From assembly GCA_963662155.1 (NCBI GenBank), contig OY759274.1:18367916-18431915 (forward strand): DNA of 64,000 bases. The letters are read 5' to 3'. The notes under the pieces were generated by a model. That model did no database searches. It saw only the letters and a list, made by a program, of their open reading frames with translations, and had not been told where the DNA came from. Of this stretch, positions 52,910 through 64,000 are shown in pieces (the stretch's first letter is position 1; the number at the start of each line of letters is the position of its first letter). The translations under genes were made by a program, and so were the position numbers. This DNA is from Lamellibrachia columna. Lineage: Eukaryota > Annelida > Polychaeta > Sabellida > Siboglinidae.

Positions 52910-53870
52910 TTGGTTGCACCTCCTATCGGTCGGTGGAGAGACCAATCCACAGTCACCGAATCTCTTATAGTTGCTTATCGAGCAGCGACTAACTGCCTTT
53001 ATTTCCTAACTATGGCAGTTGTATCCTCCCTCTCTACATTATTTGTCCCTACGTGTACAAAAACAGATCCACCCTTGCCCGAACCCATGTTAGTGTCTAC
53101 ACTCTCAGTTATAGCCTCTATTTTGGCCCACAGGCAAGCAAACTACAACGTCATCTCGTTTAAGACTCTGTCAATGTTTCTAACTATCGAGTCCCCCACA
53201 AACACCCACGCTCTCCTCCTCTATCACTACCTCAAAAAAGCTCTTCCGTCGGATCCCTTCCATCACATTCTGTCCTGTCACCTGGGAGACTGTTATCCAT
53301 CTCTCACCCATCACCCCTGACATCTTCGTTCTTTTCGCCTTCGTTCATTCTTCCCGGCTCCCATTGCCTTCACTCTAGTCTCCTTCCCTCCCGTTTTCCT
53401 CCGCTCACATCACTTTCGCTCCCGTATCCTTCCTTCCCATCTCCTTTCTTCCCGTTTTCTTACGTCCCACCTCCTTACGTCCCATCTCTTTACGTCCTGT
53501 CTCCTTATGTCCTCTCTCCTTACGACCTGTCACCTTACTCCTTCTCAACCTCCTCCCACGCTGAACTGAGCTCTCCTTAGCATCTCTCTCATCGTCTCCT
53601 CCAGTTTATCACCCACTGTCCCTCCACCCGAACCACTGGCACAAAACACCTCTTCCCTTCCCACCATTGCCACAACGAGCTGCCTCAGCTGTTCTAACTC
53701 CACCTCTAGTTCCTTCATCTTCGCACATACCCTACACTTAAAACTAAAACTATCTGCCTGAAACTCAGTTCAGAACTTCTCACACCCGGGCTTGACAACG
53801 TTCACCCAGTTGCTGCCTCATATCAAATGCCTGGTGGCCTTTACCTGCCGTTTGCACGGCGCCATTACAT
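52910..53870 (-). mobile_element. CR1-type LINE ORF1 remnant with SGNH-like domain
   Basis: The minus strand starts MAPCKRQVKATRHLI near 53868, continues with FSFKCRVCAKMKELEVELEQ then LRQLVVAMVGREEV (Cys pair plus coiled coil), and later encodes WVFVGDSIVRNIDRVLNE and VFVHVGTNNVERED. GDSIVR and HVGTNN are the hydrolase-like blocks of the esterase domain found upstream of RT in CR1-like elements. Several stops show it is inactive. Confidence 0.75.
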
Positions 53871-53929
53871 AATTTAGTTTTAATTTTATTGCTACGTTAG
53901 CATTGAATAAGGGGATGTTCAGTCGGATT

Positions 53930-54500
53930 TAACACTGAAAGGGTACGACTCGTCATTTGAACGAATACCTTCTTGTCACGGAATCGAGTAAGGATTTTGT
54001 TTTCAAGGAATTTATATTTTGTTTAAAATTTCTCTCCTTATCAGCATAACATACAACATTTAACTGAATGAAATTGGCGAATAAGCATTAAGTAGAAAGA
54101 AATCATATTATGTATTATTAGTAATATGCTGAATGCATTACTTCTCTCCTTACATAGCTGCTTTGAAGAGACAATGCGTGCGAGTGTCGTCTTGCTTTTT
54201 GCCTTCCTGGCGTTGACGTTTGTAGCAGCCTACGCAGCTGTTGAAGTAAGTGACAGCATAAGGGAAAGTGATGCTGGTATTAGAGCACTAATGCAAACGA
54301 ATACATGCAGAGTGTGATAGTTTCGAGAAAGCATCACACAGGAAGCGGGTAGAAGTTAATCCACTACAAGCCGTTTGTTGTTGTATCAACATACAATATT
54401 ATGTTTTATGGTAATCAATACTTTTGACTAGTTCTGTGTATGATCAATAGGAAGAAGCCAATGAGTTTATTGGTGAATGCAGATAAAGACGAAGCGTTCG
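53930..54500 (+). pseudogene. Partial copy of the cysteine-rich peptide gene (exons 1-3)
   Basis: The untranslated exon 1 is recognisable around 53930-53988, with a GTAAGG donor. Exon 2 (54158-54245) is intact, with ATG at 54174 and a 24-residue signal-peptide segment nearly identical to that of gene B, followed by GTAAGT. Exon 3 (54451-54500) has a 5-nt deletion compared with the 55-nt family exon, which shifts the frame into a stop. Exons 4 and 5 are missing. About 320 bp of intron 2 seen in other copies has been lost, so an unspliced reading gives a short secreted-looking frame ending TNTCRV. Confidence 0.75.
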
Positions 54501-54659
54501 GTTAGTGTCAATTACGACAATGATTTGTACAGTAGCGTGACTGATATGTATAATTGGCATGCGGGTTTGAATGTATGTATGTATGTATGCATGCATGCAT
54601 GCATGTAATGTATACATGCATGTGTGCAAGAATGTGTGCAAGTATACACATATAAATAC

Positions 54660-55500
54660 ATATGTACGTACATTGAGATGGAGACCCACGTTGTCGCGCT
54701 GGATAACTGAGCTGAGTGGAGTGGGGGTAGACAGTGGCACATAATGGTCTGAGAACAGAACCCTGGGGAACGCCACAAGAAATGGGGCCAACAGCAGCTA
54801 TCTTCACTCTTTGATAACAAACAAGGTATCCATTTGGATTGGAGTTATTTACAGGGCTGTCATGGCGCCATTTGCTTTTAGAAATCGCAGACAAGTACGT
54901 ATTTAGCTACTCCCAGTTGCAGCTGCATTCGCCAGGTGGCGATGATGTTTCGCGGCTTCTCAATCACAACGGAAGCAGACGACTGCACGGCTGTGCCAGT
55001 TAACGTTGTCACAGGACTATATCTGAATGTCTCCAATAGTTTGTTTACCATTTCGAGTGATCTTGAAAACATTTAATGAGACAGTTGCCTTCAACATTGA
55101 CTGTCACCCTAAACACTCCAAATAATGGTCTGAGAACAGAACCTTGGGGAACGCCACAAGAAATGGGGCCCACAGCCGCTATCTTCACTCTTTGATAACA
55201 AACAAGGTATCCATTGGGATTGGAGTTATTTACAGGACTGTCAATGCGTCTTTTGCTTTGAGAAATCGCAGACAAGTACGTCTATAGCTATTCCCCGTTG
55301 CGGCTTCTCTCGCCAGGTGGCGATGATGTTTCGCGTCTTCTCAATCACAACGCAAGCAGACGACTGCACGGCTGTGCCAGTTAACGTTGTCACAGGACTA
55401 TATCTGAATGTCTCCAATAGTTTGTTTACCATTTCGAGTGATCTTGAAAACATTTAATGAGACAGTTGCCTTCAACATTGACTGTCACCCTAAACACTCC
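54660..55500 (-). mobile_element. LINE RT fragments within a 381-bp tandem duplication
   Basis: PISCGVPQGSVLRPL is encoded on the minus strand twice (about 54740-54800 and 55120-55180), and the first copy continues into LSSVIQRDNVGLHLNV. The block from 54743 is repeated from 55124 at high identity. Copy 1 of the segmental duplication has it once (3128-3505). Confidence 0.8.
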
Positions 55501-55878
55501 ATGTTTCGCACCATAGCTGTTACAAGTAAATCTGTTTACAGCCTGGTTATTTACATGAAGATGAGTAGTCGATTAAACATTGTATAGAATTATACTTATC
55601 CAGTGAATTACTGACATTTTGGTATTTAACCCAAAGAATTTTTTATAAAAATGGGAATAACCCAGTGTCGTTACTATTAAGCAATTATCCACGTCAGAAG
55701 AACACACTACCATTCCGGTTCAGTAAACACGGATATGTGGTGGTAACTTGAATATGTCATTCCAGTTGACATTATATGAAACTTTGACAATATTATTGTG
55801 CAATCCAAACCTTCAAATTTGTCATAACATTTAAATAAAATCATTTAGTATCCCGCCGGTAACTTGGACTCCTGCTGC

Positions 55879-56680
55879 CATGGACAGACCAAGCTGGCGG
55901 GCCGTGCTGCACGCTGGCCATGGACAGACCAAGCTGGCGAGCCATGCTGCACGCTGGCCGTGGACAGACCAAGCTGGCGGGCCATGCTGCACGCTGGCCG
56001 TGGACAGACCAAGCTGGCGGGCCGTGCTGCACGCTGGCCATGGACAGACCAAGCTGGCTGGCCATGCTGCACGCTAGCCGTGGACAGACCAAGCTGGCGG
56101 GCCGTGCTGCACGCTGGCCATGGACAGACCAAGCTGGCTGGCCATGCTTCACGCTGGCCGTGGACAGACCAAGCTGGCGGGCCGTGCTGCACGCTGGCCA
56201 TGGACAGACCAAGCTGGCTGGCCATGCTGCACGCTGGCCGTGGACAGACCAAGCTTGCGGGCCATGCTGCACACTGGCCGTGGACAGACTAAGCTGGCGG
56301 GCCATGCTGCACGCTGGCCATGGACAGACCAAGCTGGCTGGCCATGCTGCACGCTGGCCGTGGACAGACCAAGCTTGCGGGCCATGCTGCAAGCTGGCCG
56401 TGGACAGACCAAGCTGGCGGGCCATGCTGCACGCTGGCCATGGACAGACCAAGCTGGCCGGCCATGCTGCACGCTGGCCGTGGACAGACCAAGCTGGCGG
56501 GCCATGCTGCACACTGGCCGTGGACAGACCAAGCTGGCGGGCCATGCTGCACGCTGGCCGTGGACAGACCAAGCTGGCGGGCCGTGCTGCACGCTGGCCA
56601 TGGACAGACCAAGCTGGCTGGCCATGCTGCATGCTAGCCGTGGACAGACCAAGCTGGCGGGCCATGCTGCACGCTGGCCA
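55879..56680. repeat. 40-bp minisatellite, array 2 (about 20 units)
   Basis: Same 40-bp unit as 3885-4583. Here many units carry GGCTGGCCATG in place of GGCGGGCCATG, and these alternate with GGCGGGCC units, giving an 80-bp higher-order pattern that array 1 does not show. Confidence 0.97.
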
Positions 56681-57209
56681 CCGATATATTAACACCGACA
56701 ACCTTCTAGCTAAGATAAGAATACGGCGCCTACATATTTTTACTATGTCAAATTATTCAGGAATTTTAATTACACGAAAGCCACAAATTTTAATTACACG
56801 AAACTCCCAAATAGCATTTATTGAAAGAAAACTCGGATTACATTCCCAGAGATGGGCATGCGCAGTGATTGCTTCCTGTCTTCCCTTGGACACCAGTCAA
56901 CTGGCCTTGAATGAATGTGATCTTGTCTGACAACTCATTCATGCAAATCTAGACACGTTGACTTAGTTCACCGCCCTCCTTCCTGCTATATGCCTCCATG
57001 TCGAGGATAATCGGTCGAGTCGTCCGTTCAGTTGATGAGAACGACTGTGGATGAACAGTCCGATTTGTGATGCGAAGCGTAAGATCGACAAGACGTTTGT
57101 TTTCCTTGTGGTGGGTCTTTGTATCACTGTCGAGCTTTCTGACAGTACTTTTTCCTTTAGTAATTATTTCGCCATTACACTGCTATTTGTGCACTCTGCG
57201 ATCTGACAT

Positions 57210-57480
57210 TCCGTTCCATCGAAGCTGATTCCTTAGTATTTTAGTTTCTATGCTGTAGTTATAAGCTTTCTGCATGACGTCTACATTTGTTATGTTATCT
57301 TTGTTATGTGATCTTGCCTGCGGTTGTCCAATATACACTGTAGCTCGAAGTGTACGCTGCTGAACCCTTTCGAATAATTTAATTTCATGGCTCTAAGTGG
57401 TCCACGTTTCGCTACCATACATTATAATTGAGGCTGACCGAACGTTGAAGACACGTGCCTTCAGTTAGGGTATGATCGTG
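57210..57480 (-). mobile_element. LINE reverse-transcriptase C-terminal fragment
   Basis: The minus strand reads KARVFNVRSASIIMYGSETW then, after a stop, IKLFERVQQRTLRATVYIG and QPQARSHN. Paralogue of 5160-5430 and better preserved. Confidence 0.78.
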
Positions 57481-58010
57481 GGAATAGCCATATCTCAATG
57501 ATTTCTAAGAAAGACAATGCGTGGGAGTTTGATTCTAAAACTAGTGGGATGTAACCGACAACTGAAAGGATATGGGAGGATGAAATCTCTGTCACACCTC
57601 TCCCAATAAGTAGGAAATGCGAGAATGGAATATTGACCTGAAAGTAAGTAGGTGATGGAACGATAATACCACTATCAAAACCCCTCGAATGTATGACGCG
57701 GAAGGTACTGCCAACAATAGAGGTAGATGAGGAACCCCCACACCCCCCCCCTCGATGAAAGTGGGAGATAGATACTATCTATAGATAGATAGATGTCATA
57801 TCCCCTCTTGTATGGCAAGAATCTCATTTAGAATGCTACTACACTGTTGACGTTTGTGTGACACGTTGTTGGTAATATTCATGGATCGGAAGAATTTACG
57901 TTCAGATTGTCCACAACGATATGAATGTAGCGGTTATGTGTGTAAGCATTTTGTTCAACTAATTGTGTCATTTAAGCCAACAAAACAAACACATATTTGG
58001 TGGAATACGG

Positions 58011-58016
58011 TTTATT
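58011..58016 (-). promoter_or_regulatory. Polyadenylation signal AATAAA of peptide gene B
   Basis: Minus-strand AATAAA about 275 nt after the stop codon, conserved with 6463-6468 behind gene A. Confidence 0.6.
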
Positions 58017-58291
58017 ATCAGTGACTCTTTGACCACGTACAATGACAAAAACAACTCACCCCCGTGTGAGCAACCATACTGTGTAACGGGTTACCGGTAA
58101 TATCTTTCGTGCAAAACATAGACTAAATGCTGTGACATTTATTTTTGTAGACAAAGTTAGTATAACTAAATATTTCCAAGAGCACATGAAATGTAAACCA
58201 AAATGTTGGAGACACAGTCAAATACAGAGAAATGACAACGTTAACTGACATCACCTAGCAATCATTTGCTTGCATTGTGGCGACCCCTGAC

Positions 58292-60156
<1,865 letters not shown>

Positions 60157-60346
60157 TGTCTCTTCGAAGCAGCTATGTAAGGAAAGAATTAATGCATTCA
60201 GCATATTACTAATAATACATAACATGTTTTCTTTCTACTTAATGCTTATTCGCCAATTTTATTCAGTTAAATTATTCTATGCTGATGTGGAGAGCAACTT
60301 TTAATAAAATTTAATCTCCTTGAAAACAAACGTCACACTTTCTTAC

Positions 60347-60402
60347 CCGATTCAGTGGCAAGAAGGTCTTCGTTCAAGTGACGAGTCGTGCCCTTTCAGT
60401 GT
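60347..60402 (-). other. Untranslated first exon of peptide gene B
   Basis: Defined by a donor GG|GTAAGA at 60347/60346 and conservation with 9322-9376. The 5' end is approximate, set about 30 nt below the TATA box. Confidence 0.55.
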
Positions 60403-60424
60403 TGAATCCGACCTAGCATTCCTC

Positions 60425-60432
60425 TTTATATA
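60425..60432 (-). promoter_or_regulatory. TATA box of peptide gene B
   Basis: TATATAAA on the minus strand, with upstream sequence (60433-60495) nearly identical to that above gene A's TATA box. Confidence 0.6.
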
Positions 60433-60540
60433 GCAAGCAAGCGTGAATGTGCTGCGTGTATGTGATCATTGAAACGGATTCAGCAAAGCGAAGCATTACG
60501 TCAGCATGCAGACGTTTTTATTGTTAGTAACATTAGTATT

Positions 60541-63094
60541 TGTATTGTCATCTCGAATTTGCCTTCACATCGTTTACTGCGGAAGATGACACTCCACGAT
60601 TACCAGTGTATTTTAGATGTTGCGTCAACGCCTCGATTGAGGTTGTGGCGAATTTATGAGTATGCACAATTAAATGTTTGCGAAGGATTTGATTTACTTT
60701 TGGGACAACGGAGCAGCAGTTCCTGAATTTATGCTCGTAAAACAGCTGACGAAGGAACTGGTATCATTAATCAATTACATATATGTGTTGACGGACTCTT
60801 GGAGGTGTTTCGGACAGAACAATAGGTCAATTGTGCAAATACATCAGAAAGGAAATATACACAAAATATTTCAACAGCTGTATTATAATGTGTATGTTTA
60901 GATGCCAGGAATATAATAACAAAGCAGTAAGACGAAAACAGCATTGTCGTGGTTTAATTTGAGATACAAAAGAAGGAATCGAAGAGAATTCCTGATGCCA
61001 CGTTGGAATTATGCTTTCCAGCAACTCTCGTTTTTTGGATTTCTTTTTCTATGCGTTGTTTCTTATTAACTTCTAGGAGGTTTCGATGATGGTAATGTAC
61101 TGGATGTAGCCTAACCAATGTGCTCCCTTGATTCCCTGTTTTCGATGTGTTTTTCCACTTAAGATATTGAAACCAAATGTAATATATGTCATACATATGT
61201 CATACATATGGCGAAATTGTTGCTATTGGTCTTAGCCAAACAAATATGCTAAACACAGACGACAGGAGGTAACATTGACTCCAGAAAATTATCATCATGT
61301 TGTCATAGAGTGTGTTCTAGAAACGCGACGATCATGCAAGCTCAATATCTCAGGTATCCATGCGCTATGCGCTATCTAGCAGAAATCCAACAATATCAGC
61401 ACTATTTCTTGCAGAAATCTCCCTGAGAATAAAATTATGTGCAGACGATAAATCTCCTAAAAGTGAACAACCAATGCCATTGCAAAGAACAGCTGAAACA
61501 TAAATATATGCACATTTACCTATATGGTAAATTTAGTGACAAAAAATGGAGAAAAAATTAATATGTCAAATGCAGGATTGGAACTCTCATTCATTCATTG
61601 AGCACCTTACAGACAACGTGGAATACATAATTCTCAACAAGAAGTAACATCCGAATTTATGAAATAGCAAGGTGAAAAGCGTGTTAATATGTGGCTCTCA
61701 GACATGCCGAATGACCAAGACAACAACCAGAAAACTCCAAACACGCATAGACATATGTATAAAATGCAACTTTAAAATCGGTAAACGGTAGGACAATAAT
61801 CACAAACAAAATGCTCACGATGAAACAGCATCAGGTAAGAGATCGAAAAAATTAAATGAACTTGGATAGGACACATTCACAACAGTAGACAATTGCAAGC
61901 AATTGCCACACGTCTACTGTTGTCCAACTTTGACTCAATAATGACAGAATGACACATTCAAAAACACACCATTTATAGCCGTTGTCTTACTCGATATAGT
62001 AGAACAATCGAGGTCATTTTTGACGTATAGTGCGATCCCATCACCCCGTTTGCAATCCCTTACAATACGAAAAGATGACTAGCCTGGTAGTTGAAACCGG
62101 GATTGAGCCCATCTTTCAGGAATAGTAATGTATAAAACAATTTTAAGTGATTATAAGTAAATACAAATGTTTTCGAAATTTACATTCAAACTGCGTGAGT
62201 TAAAATTAATAAAATATATATTTATACAAAAAATACTACGTGATATATTGATATTTTCGTAAAATTTCTGTTCAAAATAATATATAATATTAAAAATTTG
62301 AGGATATATAATTATATAAATTATTGTCTGCATCAATGCTACCTTCTTGGTCATGGGCTATATAACCAGAGTATTGAAACGATAAATTGTTTAACTGATC
62401 GAATTGAACGAATACTTGTTCACAAAATTCATAAACAGACTGTATGATCATAAACTCGATATCACAGATTCCCGCAAACAGGAGAGTGTCTAATGAGTCC
62501 AAAGGCATTTCGAATAATCGAAATCATGTTACAGAGTTCAAACTCTCGCAAGGTCTGTGAGAGTCTTCACCTTCAGTTTCTGCAGGTCTTAACGAAACTT
62601 GACGAAGACGCAGTAGTTCTGCGTCCACACGCTGTGGATTTTCTTGTCGCTCTTCAGCTGCCGGGCTTGTCGGAAAAGTTCACTGTTGTGCGTTGACAGG
62701 TGGTCATTCAGGTAAATGTCCATTCCTCTCAACGCACCCCGTTCAGCTTTTCAGTCCGCCAGTGGAACTGGGACGAATACTTGTTTCCAGCCATTTTTCG
62801 TCTTCATTATGGCACTCTCGGAGGTCGGCGTTTCCTCTTCGACAGTCGATGTTGAATTGCGCGTGCTAGGCTTGGTCGAAGTGGCGAGAAACGCTTCAAC
62901 AAGAAAACACTAGGCAGAATGAGACGACAGACAACAAGCAATTGAAAAACTAGTAATATATTACACAATATATATTGTAGCTACGTGTAGGAATGCATCA
63001 GTGCCCTTATTACACCAGCGAGCCATGTCGGTTCTTTATAATCTTTGACACGACAAACTATTCAACTGTATTAAAAAAATATATTTTTACATAG
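60541..63094. other. No gene recognised
   Basis: AT-rich sequence beyond the duplication boundary. A less AT-rich patch at 62480-62910 has open stretches on both strands (minus: SPAAEERQENPQRVDAELLR) broken by stops, possibly an old transposon or pseudogene. Nothing can be assigned. Confidence 0.4.
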
Positions 63095-63480
63095 CCCGGT
63101 ATCGAGTCCTTGGGACTGCTCAAAGAACTTCACCACTGGCAGACCTGTTAATTCAATCGCCATCTCGACTTATCTGGAAAGCATTTAGCCACGGTGCATT
63201 TACTGCACGAAGACTATTATTTCGCATGCCCACCTTTTTTCTGATTGTGGAAAAAAATATTCATCGGACATGTTATGAGTTTATAGATTCACCTGTAGAG
63301 CACATTAATTAGGTAATGTCACCATGTTGCTGTTTCGAAACTTCTAGGCAACTTTGTTCACCCCACTTTGTCTGTCTTTCGGAAGAGACACTAACAGCCG
63401 TTAGTGTTAGGAGAAGCAACATATCCCACACGTAGCCAGCTGTGGACTCCATCTCTCAACCACTGGAGCGGTAGCAGAAG
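63095..63480 (-). mobile_element. tRNA-derived SINE, diverged
   Basis: The minus strand has the family 3' segment (AGCAGTCCCAAGGACTCGAT), AGATGGCGATTGAATTAAC, TGCAGTAAATGCACCGTGGC and, further up, AACAAAGTTGCCTAGAAGTT. An insertion of about 70 bp separates the two halves. Confidence 0.6.
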
Positions 63481-64000
63481 CGTCCATGACGCGGATCAGT
63501 AAATTCTGCCAAATACCTCGCATGAAAACACGATTGAATGGATTGGTTCAACTTTTGATAAGGTTTAGTCTCGACAGCCGACACGGACTAAAACGGTTTG
63601 TTCCTTCGCATGTGGGAAATATCAACATTCAAGCGACGTGTCATGGTGACCGTTGGAACCGTAGACACCATACAGGTGATTTATGTGCTATTAAAAAAAC
63701 ACGCTTGTTAAACTATGTTTTTCATGAACATTCTATACTGCGAAAACACACGCACGATCCGCTTGTGCACGCATGTGTAGGGACAATATATAACATAACG
63801 GCGTCTCATGGATGTGCCCCCGCTACACTAACGTGTTTTATGTATACAGTGTGATGCAGACGGAACAACAATAATTATCTTCATCGTATCAGTTTTGAAA
63901 GAACACCAACCAAGGCATTTACCTCATTCATTGTAGCTCACAACACTCAACGATGACCGCTGTCCATAATACATTGTTATGCAATATCAATTACAACCAA
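63481..64000. other. No gene established
   Basis: A plus-strand frame at 63486-63854 (LLIRFSLDSRHGLKRFVPSH) has no identifiable domain. Nothing else is seen to the window end. Confidence 0.4.

Noticed and set aside
52910..53320. 136-codon plus-strand ORF
   Set aside because: Antisense shadow of the LINE ORF1 remnant.

Overview
Eukaryotic nuclear DNA, most likely from a bilaterian invertebrate. The evidence is a spliced ANAPC10 gene, GT-AG introns, TATA boxes and AATAAA signals, several families of decayed non-LTR retrotransposons, tRNA-derived SINEs, cut-and-paste transposons, and very abundant microsatellites and minisatellites. There is no bacterial or organellar gene organisation. The phylum cannot be fixed from the sequence. 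Most long open frames are read-through of tandem repeats and are not genes.

Layout. 1-2.0 kb is a degenerate 28-29 bp minisatellite. 2.3-9.5 kb and 53.9-60.5 kb are two copies, in the same orientation, of one segmental duplication. Each copy holds a broken 5' part of a small secreted-peptide gene on the plus strand, a LINE reverse-transcriptase scrap, a 40-bp minisatellite, another LINE scrap, and a complete five-exon copy of the same peptide gene on the minus strand. 10-16 kb is LINE, SINE and simple repeat. 16.9-25 kb (minus) holds ANAPC10 (20.3-23.1 kb) among exons of an unidentified duplicated gene; related exons lie at 46.2-50.5 kb on the plus strand. 27.0-29.5 kb is a 31-bp minisatellite split by a SINE. 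33.2-40.8 kb appears to be nested DNA transposons: a TTAA-flanked Kolobok-like element with a P2X7-like domain remnant, a hAT-like element with an 8-bp target duplication inside it, and a FLYWCH (MULE-like) fragment inside that. 43.7-44.7 kb is a tandem SINE-containing repeat. 52-53.9 kb has LINE RT and ORF1 remnants. 60.5-64 kb is mostly featureless, with one SINE.

Main points. (1) Two paralogous, apparently intact genes encode secretory precursors: signal peptide, acidic propeptide, Lys-Arg processing site, and a mature domain with ten cysteines. I do not recognise the family. Signal and propeptide are almost identical between the copies, but the mature domain is only about half identical. 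(2) In ANAPC10 the 3' splice site of exon 2 and the first part of that exon are tandemly repeated eleven times in 75-bp (25-codon) units. All units are in frame and ten keep an AG acceptor, so splicing could add 0-10 extra copies of a Doc-domain segment.
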